The position numbers and the translations under genes were made by a program. A stretch of DNA of 64,000 nucleotides from Desulfomicrobium macestii (GTDB taxonomy: Bacteria; Desulfobacterota; Desulfovibrionia; Desulfovibrionales; Desulfomicrobiaceae), in contig NZ_JADBGG010000004.1 of the NCBI RefSeq assembly GCF_014873765.1, forward strand, positions 62,001-126,000. Reading direction: 5' to 3'. Below, piece by piece: positions 52,602 to 60,766 of the stretch. The notes under the pieces were generated by a model. It worked only from the letters and a program-made list of their open reading frames with translations. It had not been told where the DNA came from and ran no database searches. The stretch's first letter is position 1. Every line of letters starts with the position of its first letter.

Positions 52602-53684
52602 CTAGGCCATGGCCGGAGTGGTCGTCAAAATTGCGGCCTGCGTCTCGGCGCATCCCTTTATGATTTCCGTGACCTTGGCCATGAGATCGTTGGCGCGCTC
52701 CATCTCGTTTTCCACCAACGCCCTGTCCATTTCAATGGACTCTCTGAGTCGTTCGAGAATGGCTTCCAGTTCCTTGGTGGTGATCTTGGTCTGGGCCACG
52801 TTGTAATCAACGACCGCACTGGCGACGGTCGTTGCGCCTTGGGCCACGCCCAGGCCAGCCGAGGTGAAGTTCAGGATTTTCTGAGCGGCCAGGATAACGC
52901 TGAGGGCCTTCTGGGTGGCCTGGGTACTGACCTGGGCGGTCTGGGCGCCGACCTTGGCGACCTCGGCACCGACCTTGACGGCATCGGTACCGACCTTGGC
53001 GGCGCTGGAGGACGTGCCGGCCAGGCCCGCTCCGAGACTCACACCGATGGCCACCACCATGATGGCCATCTGCATGCCGAAGGCGAACCACTTGGCGGCC
53101 TCGTCGTCCATGCCCATGGCCTTGCCGAGCTTCTCGAACCCGGCCATCAAGCTGACCTTGCCATCCGTGGCCGTAGACACGAGAGTGTCGACGGTCATGG
53201 CCATGCCAATGCAACCGGCCGCGATCAGCAGTGGGTTGCCGGTCAAGGCTCCGGCGACGATGGTCGCCGCGGAGGCAATGGCGCCGACGATCATGCCGAT
53301 GATCTTGAAGGCTTTCAGAAAGCCGTTCAGCACAGCCTTCTTCTTCATTTCCTCAAGCTGTTTGGCGAGTTGTTCCAGCTGCTTGTCGTTGACTTCTTTT
53401 TGCTGCTGGGCCTTGAGTTCCAGGCTGTTGACGCCGTCCTTGCACGCCTGTCTGCGGGCTTCGTTGCCGATGGCGTTCATCAGTGAGTCCAGCGACATGC
53501 TGCCCACCGGGATGGACAGCACCGGGAGGCCGAGCTGCTCCAGCGCATTGTTCAGGGTCATGTCGCCGATAGCCGGAGGAAGGGTCGTTCCTCCGACCTG
53601 CCGGGTTCCGGTCAACTCCTGCAAGGCGGTGGACGCGTCTATGTTTCCGGTCTGAAAACGGTTGATGGTGAGGTCGCTGCTCAT
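52602..53684 (-). CDS. sctE: T3SS major translocator SctE (YopB/IpaB-like)
   Basis: A protein of 360 residues (site AGGGTGC). A coiled coil (about 90-120, LELKAQQQKEVNDKQLEQLAKQLEEMKKK, in part) is followed by a hydrophobic pair at about 125-165 (GMIVGAIASAATIVAGALTG) and another at about 200-225 (MAIMVVAIGVSLGAGLAG), the two-segment plan of YopB. The middle has a short repeat built on KVG (AAKVGTDAVKVGAEVAKVGAQ). It forms the pore in the target-cell membrane with SctB. It lies 9 bp after the sycD remnant. Confidence 0.87.
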   Translation of the reverse strand: MSSDLTINRFQTGNIDASTALQELTGTRQVGGTTLPPAIGDMTLNNALEQLGLPVLSIPVGSMSLDSLMNAIGNEARRQACKDGVNSLELKAQQQKEVNDKQLEQLAKQLEEMKKKAVLNGFLKAFKIIGMIVGAIASAATIVAGALTGNPLLIAAGCIGMAMTVDTLVSTATDGKVSLMAGFEKLGKAMGMDDEAAKWFAFGMQMAIMVVAIGVSLGAGLAGTSSSAAKVGTDAVKVGAEVAKVGAQTAQVSTQATQKALSVILAAQKILNFTSAGLGVAQGATTVASAVVDYNVAQTKITTKELEAILERLRESIEMDRALVENEMERANDLMAKVTEIIKGCAETQAAILTTTPAMA

Positions 53685-53693
53685 GGCTGCACC

Positions 53694-54017
53694 CTACGCC
53701 TTGTTTTCCAGCATCTTGAGAAGCTCTTTGGCCTTGTCTCTGCATTGGGCATGGGCCGCATTCGACTCTTCGCCCATTGTGAGCAGCCCTTTCAAGGCTC
53801 CCACGGCATTCTCCTTGTCCCCCATCTTGATGTAGCAGTTGGCCGCATAGAGGAAGGGAGAAGGGTCTGAAAGCCCGCTGGCCACCCCGGCCATGGAGTA
53901 TGCGTCCACGGCTTCCTGCAGGTTTCCGTTGGCCTGACGGCAGCCCGCCAGGCCCATCCAGAAGCGGACCTCCGAATGTTTGTACAGGCACAGGGACTGA
54001 AAGATGATCGCCGCGTT
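53694..54017 (-). pseudogene. sycD: SycD/LcrH-type translocator chaperone, 5' end lost
   Basis: The readable homology runs from NAAIIFQSLCLYKHSEVRFWMGLAGCRQ to the C-terminus (LLKMLENKA), covering TPR repeats 1-3. Family members have about 55 more residues at the N-terminus, which carry the dimer interface and helix 1. Here the frame continues upstream only as antisense of the barrel gene and reaches a TTG near 54080 without a ribosome binding site. The break falls at about 54010-54020. Any product would be truncated, and the operon's original promoter is also gone. Its position before sctE is the normal one for sycD. Confidence 0.8.
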
Positions 54018-54023
54018 CCCTGC
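54004..54023. other. Breakpoint joining the T3SS island to the exopolysaccharide locus
   Basis: Across these 20 bases the minus-strand sycD homology (NAAIIFQ) and the plus-strand barrel homology (AAFPAWADP, the end of a signal peptide) meet and overlap. Both genes lose their 5' ends at the same place, head to head. No repeat or insertion sequence is visible at the junction. Confidence 0.75.
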
Positions 54024-55194
54024 CTGGGCAGACCCCGAGTGGAAGGCATCTTTGAGCGTGAGCGAAGAATACAACGACAACGTAAAGGAGGAGCGCCACG
54101 GCGAAGAAGATTTCGTGACCTCCGTCCGTCCCGGCTTGAGCTACAGGCACGAGGGCGCGCGCACGCTGCTGGAAACGACCTACAGGGGAACGTGGAATCA
54201 TTACGCGTCCGGGAGCCGGGATCAGGAATTCAACCACGATGCCATGCTGCATGGCCTGCTGGATGCCTGGGATGGCTTTCTCTTCCTGGACCTGCGCGAC
54301 ACATACCGGATGGTCAACCAGGACCGGACCCGCGGCGAAACCGTGGAAGAGGACTCGACCGTCGATCAGCTGCAGCAGAACATCTTCACTTTTTCTCCCT
54401 ACATCACCCCGCGTTTCGGGGAACGCGGCCAGGCCAAGGTCGGCTATGCCTACAGCAACATCTGGTACGACGAGGATGACCGGGACTCCAAGAACATCCA
54501 CCGGGGGTTCGTGGACGGGGAGTACGAGCTCTCCGGACAAACCGTCTTGCTCAGCGGCTACTCCTATACCCAGGAGCTCTGGGAAGACGAGACCCTGGAC
54601 CGCAATATCCTTTATCTCGGCGGCCGCTATGCCTACGCCGAAAACGGAGTCGTATACCTGAAGGCCGGCCCCCAGCATACCCGCTACCGGGACCGCGACA
54701 CCAGCTCTTCAAGCCTGTTCTGGGATGCGGGGCTGGATCATGATTTCGGGACGGTGCTCCTGCACCTGAACACGGGAGTCTCCTTCGAGGACGATCCGGA
54801 CACGGGCGAGACCTATGAGCGCAGGTTCGGCACCCTGCGGCTGACCAAGACCTGGTCCCGGACCACGGCCAGCGTGTACTCCACGTTGGAGGAGTACGAA
54901 GACAGGAGCGATGAAGGCGAGGATGGGGAGGAGGTGCGCAGAACGCTGCTCGGGATGAGCCTGTCTCATGAGCTGAGTGAGCGCCTGACCGCCTCCATGG
55001 GGCTGATCCACGATTTTCAGGACCGCTCGGATGACGACACGCGGCGCTGGTACGCAAATGTCGGCTTGAACTATGCCTTGAGCGAACGCGTGGGACTCGG
55101 CTGCTGGTACAGGTTCAAGGATTCCTCATCGGATGACGAGGAGGAGGAATATCAGGTGAACAGGGTCGGCGTGCAGCTCACAATGACTTTCTAG
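54004..55194 (+). CDS. Exosortase-system outer-membrane barrel protein, 5'-truncated
   Basis: A protein of up to 396 residues. The first recognisable stretch, AAFPAWADPEWKASLSVSEEYNDN, is the end of a signal peptide (cleavage AWA-DPE) plus the first strand of the PEP-CTERM-associated outer-membrane family (TIGR03016 type). Many amphipathic beta strands follow, ending in GVQLTMTF. The charged and hydrophobic parts of the signal are missing: the only upstream ATG (54004) gives just MIAAFPAWA. Export is therefore unlikely. The barrel is thought to pass the polysaccharide through the outer membrane. The deacetylase gene follows 77 bp downstream. Confidence 0.82.
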   Translation: MIAAFPAWADPEWKASLSVSEEYNDNVKEERHGEEDFVTSVRPGLSYRHEGARTLLETTYRGTWNHYASGSRDQEFNHDAMLHGLLDAWDGFLFLDLRDTYRMVNQDRTRGETVEEDSTVDQLQQNIFTFSPYITPRFGERGQAKVGYAYSNIWYDEDDRDSKNIHRGFVDGEYELSGQTVLLSGYSYTQELWEDETLDRNILYLGGRYAYAENGVVYLKAGPQHTRYRDRDTSSSSLFWDAGLDHDFGTVLLHLNTGVSFEDDPDTGETYERRFGTLRLTKTWSRTTASVYSTLEEYEDRSDEGEDGEEVRRTLLGMSLSHELSERLTASMGLIHDFQDRSDDDTRRWYANVGLNYALSERVGLGCWYRFKDSSSDDEEEEYQVNRVGVQLTMTF

Positions 55195-55271
55195 ACAGCG
55201 CGGGAGCAGGACAGGGCAATGATGATGGCAGAGGCTGCGGCACGAAGGTCTGTAACGACGAACGGGGATAC

Positions 55272-56168
55272 ATGAAAAACGCCTTGACCATAGATGTGGA
55301 AGACTATTTTCAAGTCACGGCCTTTGAAGGAGTTGTGAAGCGGCAGGATTGGGTGGTCTATCCGTCCCGGGTCGAGAACAACACCCGGCGGGTGCTGGAT
55401 TTGCTCGATGAATTCTCCCTGTCTGGCACATTCTTCATCCTTGGCTGGGTGGCGGAGCACTATCCGGGCGTCGTGCAGGCTATTGCAAACGGCGGTCACG
55501 AAGTGGCCTGCCACGGCTATGGCCATGAACTCATCTACAATCTGGAACCTCACGTTTTTAGGGCCGATGTGCGCAGGTGCAAGGCCCTGCTCGAAGACCT
55601 GACCGGCGTTCCTGTCCTGGGTTACCGAGCCCCAAGCTATTCCATCACCAATAACTCCATGTGGGCTCTGGACATCCTCATCGAGGAAGGCTTTGTCTAT
55701 GATTCGAGCATCTTTCCCATTGTCCATGACAATTACGGCATCCCGGGCTCCCACCGATTTCCGTACGACATCGTTCGCCCCGGCGGCACCATCCGTGAAT
55801 TTCCCCTGACCACTCTGGCGGTGAACTTCGCGGGCCGCAGGATTGTCCTGCCCATAGCCGGAGGCGGCTATCTGCGCCTTCTCCCCGCAGGGGTCGTGCT
55901 GTGGGGGATGCGCAGCGTCAACACTGCGGAAAAGCAGCCTGTGGTTCTCTATTTCCATCCCTGGGAACTGGACCCCGACCAGCCGCGGATCAAGGCCCGT
56001 CTAAGGTCCCGCTTCCGGCATTATCTCAACCTCGACACGACGGAAGAAAAGGTCCGCAGCCTCCTTGGCGAGCTGCGCTTCGACACCATGGCCCGGGTGC
56101 TGGGACTGGACGGGGGAAACGGCGATGAGAGCAGGAGCGCGACCCGCCTGGAGGTTCCCCTGCCATGA
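55272..56168 (+). CDS. XrtA-system polysaccharide deacetylase (DUF3473 type)
   Basis: A protein of 298 residues. The NodB domain has the catalytic Asp region LTIDVEDYFQV, the metal-binding HEVACHGYGHELIY (His-x4-His) and VLGYRAPSYSITNNSMWAL. The C-terminus VVLYFHPWELDPDQP is the DUF3473 extension typical of deacetylases in exosortase-linked exopolysaccharide loci. It removes acetyl groups from amino sugars of the polymer. Its stop overlaps the FemAB-like start by 4 bp. Confidence 0.94.
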   Translation: MKNALTIDVEDYFQVTAFEGVVKRQDWVVYPSRVENNTRRVLDLLDEFSLSGTFFILGWVAEHYPGVVQAIANGGHEVACHGYGHELIYNLEPHVFRADVRRCKALLEDLTGVPVLGYRAPSYSITNNSMWALDILIEEGFVYDSSIFPIVHDNYGIPGSHRFPYDIVRPGGTIREFPLTTLAVNFAGRRIVLPIAGGGYLRLLPAGVVLWGMRSVNTAEKQPVVLYFHPWELDPDQPRIKARLRSRFRHYLNLDTTEEKVRSLLGELRFDTMARVLGLDGGNGDESRSATRLEVPLP

Positions 56169-57193
56169 GCGTACGCACGGAAACCTTTCAGGGCGCGGCA
56201 GCGGACTGGGATCGCTTTGTTGAATCGATGCCCTGTGCGGCAGGGTATTACAATCATGTATGGCGGGATATTCTGGAGCGCAGCTTCGGGCATGAAACCC
56301 ATTTTCTGGCTGCCAGGACAAACGGCACCATAAGTGGTGTTTTGCCGCTGGTGCACATGCGCGGCGTCTTTGGCAATTTTTTGGTTTCACTGCCCTTTGT
56401 AACCTATGGCGGACTGCTCTGCCGGGATCAGGCGTCAAGCCAGGCCCTGCTGGAAGCCGCCGGGGAATTGCGTTCCCGGCTCAAAGCGCGTCACGTGGAA
56501 CTCAGGCACACCCAGACCGTGAATCCGGACCTGCCCGCCAGAAGGCACAAGGTGGCCATGGTGCTCGCCCTGGCCGAAAGCGAAGAGGCGATGTGGACGG
56601 GTTTCAATACCAAGGTCCGCAATCAGATCCGCAAGGCGCAAAAAGCCGGCCTGGAGACGGTCTGGGGCGAGGCAGAACTGCTGGACGATTTTTACACCGT
56701 GTTCGTGCGCAACATGAGGGATCTGGGCACTCCGGTGTATGCGCGCTCGTTTTTTGCCAACATCCTGGCCGGTCTGCCCGGCGTGACCCGGATCGTATTG
56801 ATCAGAAGGCAGGGCGAGCCCATCGCCGCCGGGCTGCTCTATTGGCACGGGGAGACTCTGGAGATTCCCTGGGCCTCGTCCATCCGGGACTACAACTCCC
56901 TTTGCCCCAACAATCTCATGTACTGGGAGGCCATCCGCCATGGCCTGCGCCTGGGGCTGCGCCGGTTTGACCTCGGGCGGTCCTCCCTTTGCTCCGGGAC
57001 GTTCAAATTCAAGGAACAATGGGGGGCCAGGCCCGAAATACTGCAATGGCACTACCTCTTGTCCTCGGGCGCGAAGCTGCCGAACCTGAGCAACAGCAAT
57101 CCCCGGTTTTCTCTGGCCATCAGCCTGTGGCGGCGTCTGCCCCTGTCCATGACCCGCACCCTCGGACCCCTGATCGTACGGGACATTCCATGA
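56165..57193 (+). CDS. FemAB-like XrtA/PEP-CTERM-associated protein
   Basis: A protein of 342 residues of the GNAT-related FemAB superfamily. Recognisable segments are SFGHETHFLAAR, FVTYGGLLC, FNTKVRNQIRKAQKAGLE and the C-terminal SSIRDYNSLCPNNLMYWEAI followed by FDLGRSSLCSGTFKFKEQWG. FemAB proteins add aminoacyl groups to cell-wall precursors. In these loci the substrate may be an amino sugar of the polysaccharide. It is coupled by 4-bp overlaps to both neighbours. Confidence 0.92.
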   Translation: MSVRTETFQGAAADWDRFVESMPCAAGYYNHVWRDILERSFGHETHFLAARTNGTISGVLPLVHMRGVFGNFLVSLPFVTYGGLLCRDQASSQALLEAAGELRSRLKARHVELRHTQTVNPDLPARRHKVAMVLALAESEEAMWTGFNTKVRNQIRKAQKAGLETVWGEAELLDDFYTVFVRNMRDLGTPVYARSFFANILAGLPGVTRIVLIRRQGEPIAAGLLYWHGETLEIPWASSIRDYNSLCPNNLMYWEAIRHGLRLGLRRFDLGRSSLCSGTFKFKEQWGARPEILQWHYLLSSGAKLPNLSNSNPRFSLAISLWRRLPLSMTRTLGPLIVRDIP

Positions 57194-58428
57194 GCGGCCC
57201 GTATTTGCGCATGCTGCCGCCGAGCGCCTCGCCGCTGCGTCCCGCCGATATCGCGGCCGGAATCAGGGCGTGGATGTCCGGCCAGGGGGCGCAGTCCCTG
57301 CGGTGTGAAGTGAAACGGAAGTTCGGAGTGCGGCATGTGTTTTTTGCGACCTCCGGCCGGGCCGGACTCTCGGCTTCGCTGCGGGCCATGCGCACGCTTT
57401 GCCCGCAGCGGGACGAGGTGCTGCTGCCGGCATTCACTTCCTTTTCCGTGCCCTCGGCCGTGGTCAATGCCGGGCTCAAGGTCGGTCTTTACGATGTCAG
57501 CTCCCGGACCCTGGCCCCGGATATGGTCAGCCTGGAAAAGGCCCTGAACAGCAAGACGTTGTGCGTCGTGGCCTGTCATCTTTTCGGATATCCGCTGGTT
57601 CTTGAGCCGCTGCGCGAACTGTGCCGTGTTCACGGCGCGTTCCTCCTGGACGACGCCGCGCAGGCCATGGGCGCGCGGGCCGGGACGGAACTGGCCGGGA
57701 CCATGGGCGATGCGGGGCTTTTCAGCCTGAGCCGGGGCAAGAACATCACCGCCGTGGACGGGGGGATCGTCCTGACCGACCGCGAGGACCTGGCGGAAGC
57801 TTTTGGAGCGATGCCCGCGCTTTTCGCGGCGAGCGGCAGAATTCGGACCGCCCGGAACCTGGCGCTGGCGCTGGCGCTCATGGTCATGCTCCATCCCCGG
57901 GCCTACTGGCTGCCGGCCTCCCTGCCGTTTCTGGGGATCGGACGCTCGGTTTTTGATCCGGATTTTCGCCTTGAGTCTTTGGACGAGCTGCGGGCAGGCA
58001 TAGGCCGCAGCGCCCTGGACCGGCTGGACGACCTGAATGCGGCCCGTCGAAGGACTGCCGCGACCCTGCACGCAGGGCTGCAGGGGGTGCCTGGAATGCG
58101 CGTCGTGCAGCCGGCCGCCGGGACAGTGCCGGTGTATCTGCGCCTGCCGCTTCTGCCGCTTTCAGGCGTCTGGCCGGGGGGCGTCGCGCCTCAGGCGCAG
58201 GCGCTCGGCGTAGTTCGTTCCTATCCCCTGGCCCTGCACCGCATTCCGGGACTGGCGCCGTTTCTGACGTCGGTCGGCGATTATCCCGGAGCCTCGCTGC
58301 TGGCCGCAAATCTTCTGACCCTGCCCACCCACGGCCATGTGCACGGTGACGACATCAGGGCCATTGTGCGGGTCTTCCAGGATCTGCCTGTAAAGAGATG
58401 CGCAAGCGTCAAGGAGGTCGCGGCATGA
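57190..58428 (+). CDS. DegT/DnrJ/EryC1 family aminotransferase
   Basis: A PLP enzyme of 412 residues. Family motifs include FFATSGRAGLSASLRAM (phosphate-binding turn), DEVLLPAFTSFSVPSAVVNAG, LLDDAAQAMGA and the lysine loop FSLSRGKNITAVDGGIVLT, with the PLP Lys in RGKN. Such enzymes aminate keto sugars for surface polysaccharides; some members have lost that activity. It is coupled by ATGA overlaps to the FemAB-like gene and to the glycosyltransferase gene. Confidence 0.88.
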   Translation: MSGPYLRMLPPSASPLRPADIAAGIRAWMSGQGAQSLRCEVKRKFGVRHVFFATSGRAGLSASLRAMRTLCPQRDEVLLPAFTSFSVPSAVVNAGLKVGLYDVSSRTLAPDMVSLEKALNSKTLCVVACHLFGYPLVLEPLRELCRVHGAFLLDDAAQAMGARAGTELAGTMGDAGLFSLSRGKNITAVDGGIVLTDREDLAEAFGAMPALFAASGRIRTARNLALALALMVMLHPRAYWLPASLPFLGIGRSVFDPDFRLESLDELRAGIGRSALDRLDDLNAARRRTAATLHAGLQGVPGMRVVQPAAGTVPVYLRLPLLPLSGVWPGGVAPQAQALGVVRSYPLALHRIPGLAPFLTSVGDYPGASLLAANLLTLPTHGHVHGDDIRAIVRVFQDLPVKRCASVKEVAA

Positions 58429-59537
58429 ACGCGCTGTTCTGGATCTCCCTGCTGACTCTTGCGTACGCCTTTGCCGGGTATCCGCTGCTTGTCGCCATCC
58501 TTGGCCGCAAGCGCAGGTTCGTGCCGCCCGGTGAGCTTCCAAGCATCAGCGTGCTGCTCTCAGTCTACAACGAAGAGCGCGTCATTACGGCCAAGATCCG
58601 CAATTTTCTGGAACTCGACTATCCGCAGGACCGCATTGAGCTTCTGGTGGTCTCGGATGGCAGCGATGACGCCACCGAGACCCTGGTCGCGCAGTGCGCC
58701 TCCCCGCAGGTCCGTCTGCTGCGGCAGCCTTCGCGCGGGGGTAAGACCCGGGCCATCAACAGAGCTGCGGGGGAGGCTGCCGGGGATATTCTGGTTTTCA
58801 CCGACGCCAATTCCATGTTCCGACCGGACAGTATGCGCAAACTGGCGGCGCCGTTTGCATCCGAAGATGTCGGTTTGGTCGGCGGGCGCAGCGTGTATGC
58901 GGACAAGGACGGGCGCGAGACTCCGGGCGGTCTGTACCGCCGCTACGAGGAATGGATCAAGAGCGGCGAGAGCGGGCTTTTTTCCATCGTCGGCGCCGAC
59001 GGGGCGATCTACGCCTTGCGCAAGGAACTTTTCGAACCCCTGCGCCCTGAATACATCAATGACTTCCTGCATCCCATCCAGGTTGTCCTGCGCGGCAAGC
59101 GCGCCATAAGCGAGCCATCGGCCGTGGTGGTCGAGGTGGGGGAAAACAGCGGCGGGGCGGAACTCAGGCGGCAGACGCGCATCATGGCGCAGTCCTGGCT
59201 GCTTTGCCTGCGTTTCAGCGGCGCTCTTGTGCAGGCAGGTCGCCTCGGTTTTCTGTGGCAGCTCGTCTCGCACAAGATGCTGCGCTGGCTGACCCTGCCG
59301 CTGCTGGCTGTGCTGGGCGCGAGCGCCATCGCGGGGGCGGGGAGCGGGGTTTTTCAGTCCATCGTCCTCTTCGGACTGGCAGCTCTGGCCGTGTCGGCCT
59401 GGGCGGGATTTCGGGGGCGGGGAGGCATTTCGCACGCGGCGTGGATGTTTCTCATCCTTCATTGGGCCGCGCTGCTGGGGCTTTTCCGGCTCGCACAGGG
59501 CGAGAGGTTCGTGACCTGGAATCCGAGGGGGAACTGA
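58425..59537 (+). CDS. Membrane-anchored family 2 glycosyltransferase
   Basis: A protein of 370 residues from the ATG with AAGGAGG. One N-terminal helix (about 3-25), a GT-A domain (SISVLLSVYNEERVITAKI, LLVVSDGSDDATE, DILVFTDANSMFRPDSM, SIVGADGAIYALRKELF) and two to three C-terminal helices. The layout resembles hyaluronan/cellulose-synthase-like enzymes, though the QxxRW motif is replaced by RRQTRIMAQSW. It would add sugars at the inner face of the cytoplasmic membrane. It overlaps the aminotransferase gene by 4 bp. Confidence 0.92.
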   Translation: MNALFWISLLTLAYAFAGYPLLVAILGRKRRFVPPGELPSISVLLSVYNEERVITAKIRNFLELDYPQDRIELLVVSDGSDDATETLVAQCASPQVRLLRQPSRGGKTRAINRAAGEAAGDILVFTDANSMFRPDSMRKLAAPFASEDVGLVGGRSVYADKDGRETPGGLYRRYEEWIKSGESGLFSIVGADGAIYALRKELFEPLRPEYINDFLHPIQVVLRGKRAISEPSAVVVEVGENSGGAELRRQTRIMAQSWLLCLRFSGALVQAGRLGFLWQLVSHKMLRWLTLPLLAVLGASAIAGAGSGVFQSIVLFGLAALAVSAWAGFRGRGGISHAAWMFLILHWAALLGLFRLAQGERFVTWNPRGN

Positions 59538-59538
59538 C

Positions 59539-60717
59539 ATGGCTGAATCCGTCACGGTCCAGGCGCCTGTTTCCTCGCGCATAGAATCCATCGACATGGT
59601 GCGGGGCATCGCCATCATGCTCATGGTCGTGGGGCACAGCTACGACTATCTCTCCTATGAAGCGGCCGCGGTCATGGGCAAGGCCTCGCCGCTCCCGCTG
59701 GCCATGCTGAACGTCAACGTGACCACGGTCTTTGTTTTTTTCAATCGCTGGTTCACGCACAGCGGGGCGCCCATTTTTCTGTTTCTGGCCGGTGTCGGTG
59801 CCTATCTGTGGGCCCACAAGGGCGGAGTCCAGAGATCACTGGGCGGCTTCCTGATCCCCAGGGGATTGCTGTTGATCGCGCTGCAGTTGGTAAGGACCGT
59901 CATGCAGCTCTTCACGTCGGAGTATCCGGCATCTCTCGATGTGCTGTGGAGCATCGGGATGTCCATGATCCTGCTGTCATTTTTTTCCAAGCTGCCTCGA
60001 AATATGCTTCTTCTCATGAGCGTTGCGATTCTGGCCGGACACGGACTGCCTGCGCTCTATGGCTTTCCGGGTGAAGGCCATGTGATTTGGCGGATCTTCA
60101 TGACCGCCGATACATTTGGATTCGTTGGCGGCACATCAATATTCAATCGTTTTCCTGTCATACCATGGTTTGGAATGATGCTTTTGGGGTATGCCACAGG
60201 ACATTTGTTTCTCTTGCCCCTCAAGAAGAGAATGAGTGTTTTCCTTTTTCTGGGCTTGTCTCTCATTTTTGTGTGGCTGGTGCTTCGCGGTGCAAATGTC
60301 TACGGGTACCAGCCTTTGTGGCAGGAATATCCTGAAACATGGAAGACGGTGGCATCTTTTGTAAATATTTCTAAATACCCGCCTTCCGTGTATTTTTCAC
60401 TTGTGGCACTGGGGACGATTTTTATTTTTTTCTTTTTGATCGATTATTTTTCCTTGCGGTGTCAGTTTTTAATAAGCATTGGGTCGACATCTCTTTTTAT
60501 ATATATAGTTCATCTTCCACTATGTAAAATTATTGCTGTTGGATTGTCAAAAATTTTAAATAAAATGTATTGGCCAATAGCAAAAAATGTCTATTTTAGC
60601 TTGCCAATGAGTTATTTTATAGCTCTTATTGCATTAATATGTATTTATCCAATAAGCAGATATTATTTAAACATTAAAATAAAATATAAGAGATTTAAAA
60701 TTTTTAGTTATTTATAG
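59539..60717 (+). CDS. Membrane acyltransferase (HGSNAT/DUF1624-like)
   Basis: A protein of 392 residues with about ten transmembrane segments. The N-terminus RIESIDMVRGIAIMLMVVGHSYDYL contains the catalytic-type His found in heparan-alpha-glucosaminide N-acetyltransferase-like proteins, and NRWFTHSGAPIFLFLAGVGAYLW follows. It probably acetylates sugars of the polymer or its lipid-linked unit from cytoplasmic acetyl-CoA. From about 60350 to its end the gene is strikingly AT-rich compared with its first half, which suggests a mosaic origin. Confidence 0.85.
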   Translation: MAESVTVQAPVSSRIESIDMVRGIAIMLMVVGHSYDYLSYEAAAVMGKASPLPLAMLNVNVTTVFVFFNRWFTHSGAPIFLFLAGVGAYLWAHKGGVQRSLGGFLIPRGLLLIALQLVRTVMQLFTSEYPASLDVLWSIGMSMILLSFFSKLPRNMLLLMSVAILAGHGLPALYGFPGEGHVIWRIFMTADTFGFVGGTSIFNRFPVIPWFGMMLLGYATGHLFLLPLKKRMSVFLFLGLSLIFVWLVLRGANVYGYQPLWQEYPETWKTVASFVNISKYPPSVYFSLVALGTIFIFFFLIDYFSLRCQFLISIGSTSLFIYIVHLPLCKIIAVGLSKILNKMYWPIAKNVYFSLPMSYFIALIALICIYPISRYYLNIKIKYKRFKIFSYL

Positions 60718-60766
60718 TTAAATGTTATTTTTTTAAGTTATTCTTTTACAATTTTTAAGAGGCTGT

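Noticed and set aside
53353..54678. Minus-strand open frame of 441 codons crossing the breakpoint
   Set aside because: It overlaps sctE and the barrel gene out of frame, has low-complexity composition and no homology pattern; it is an accidental frame.
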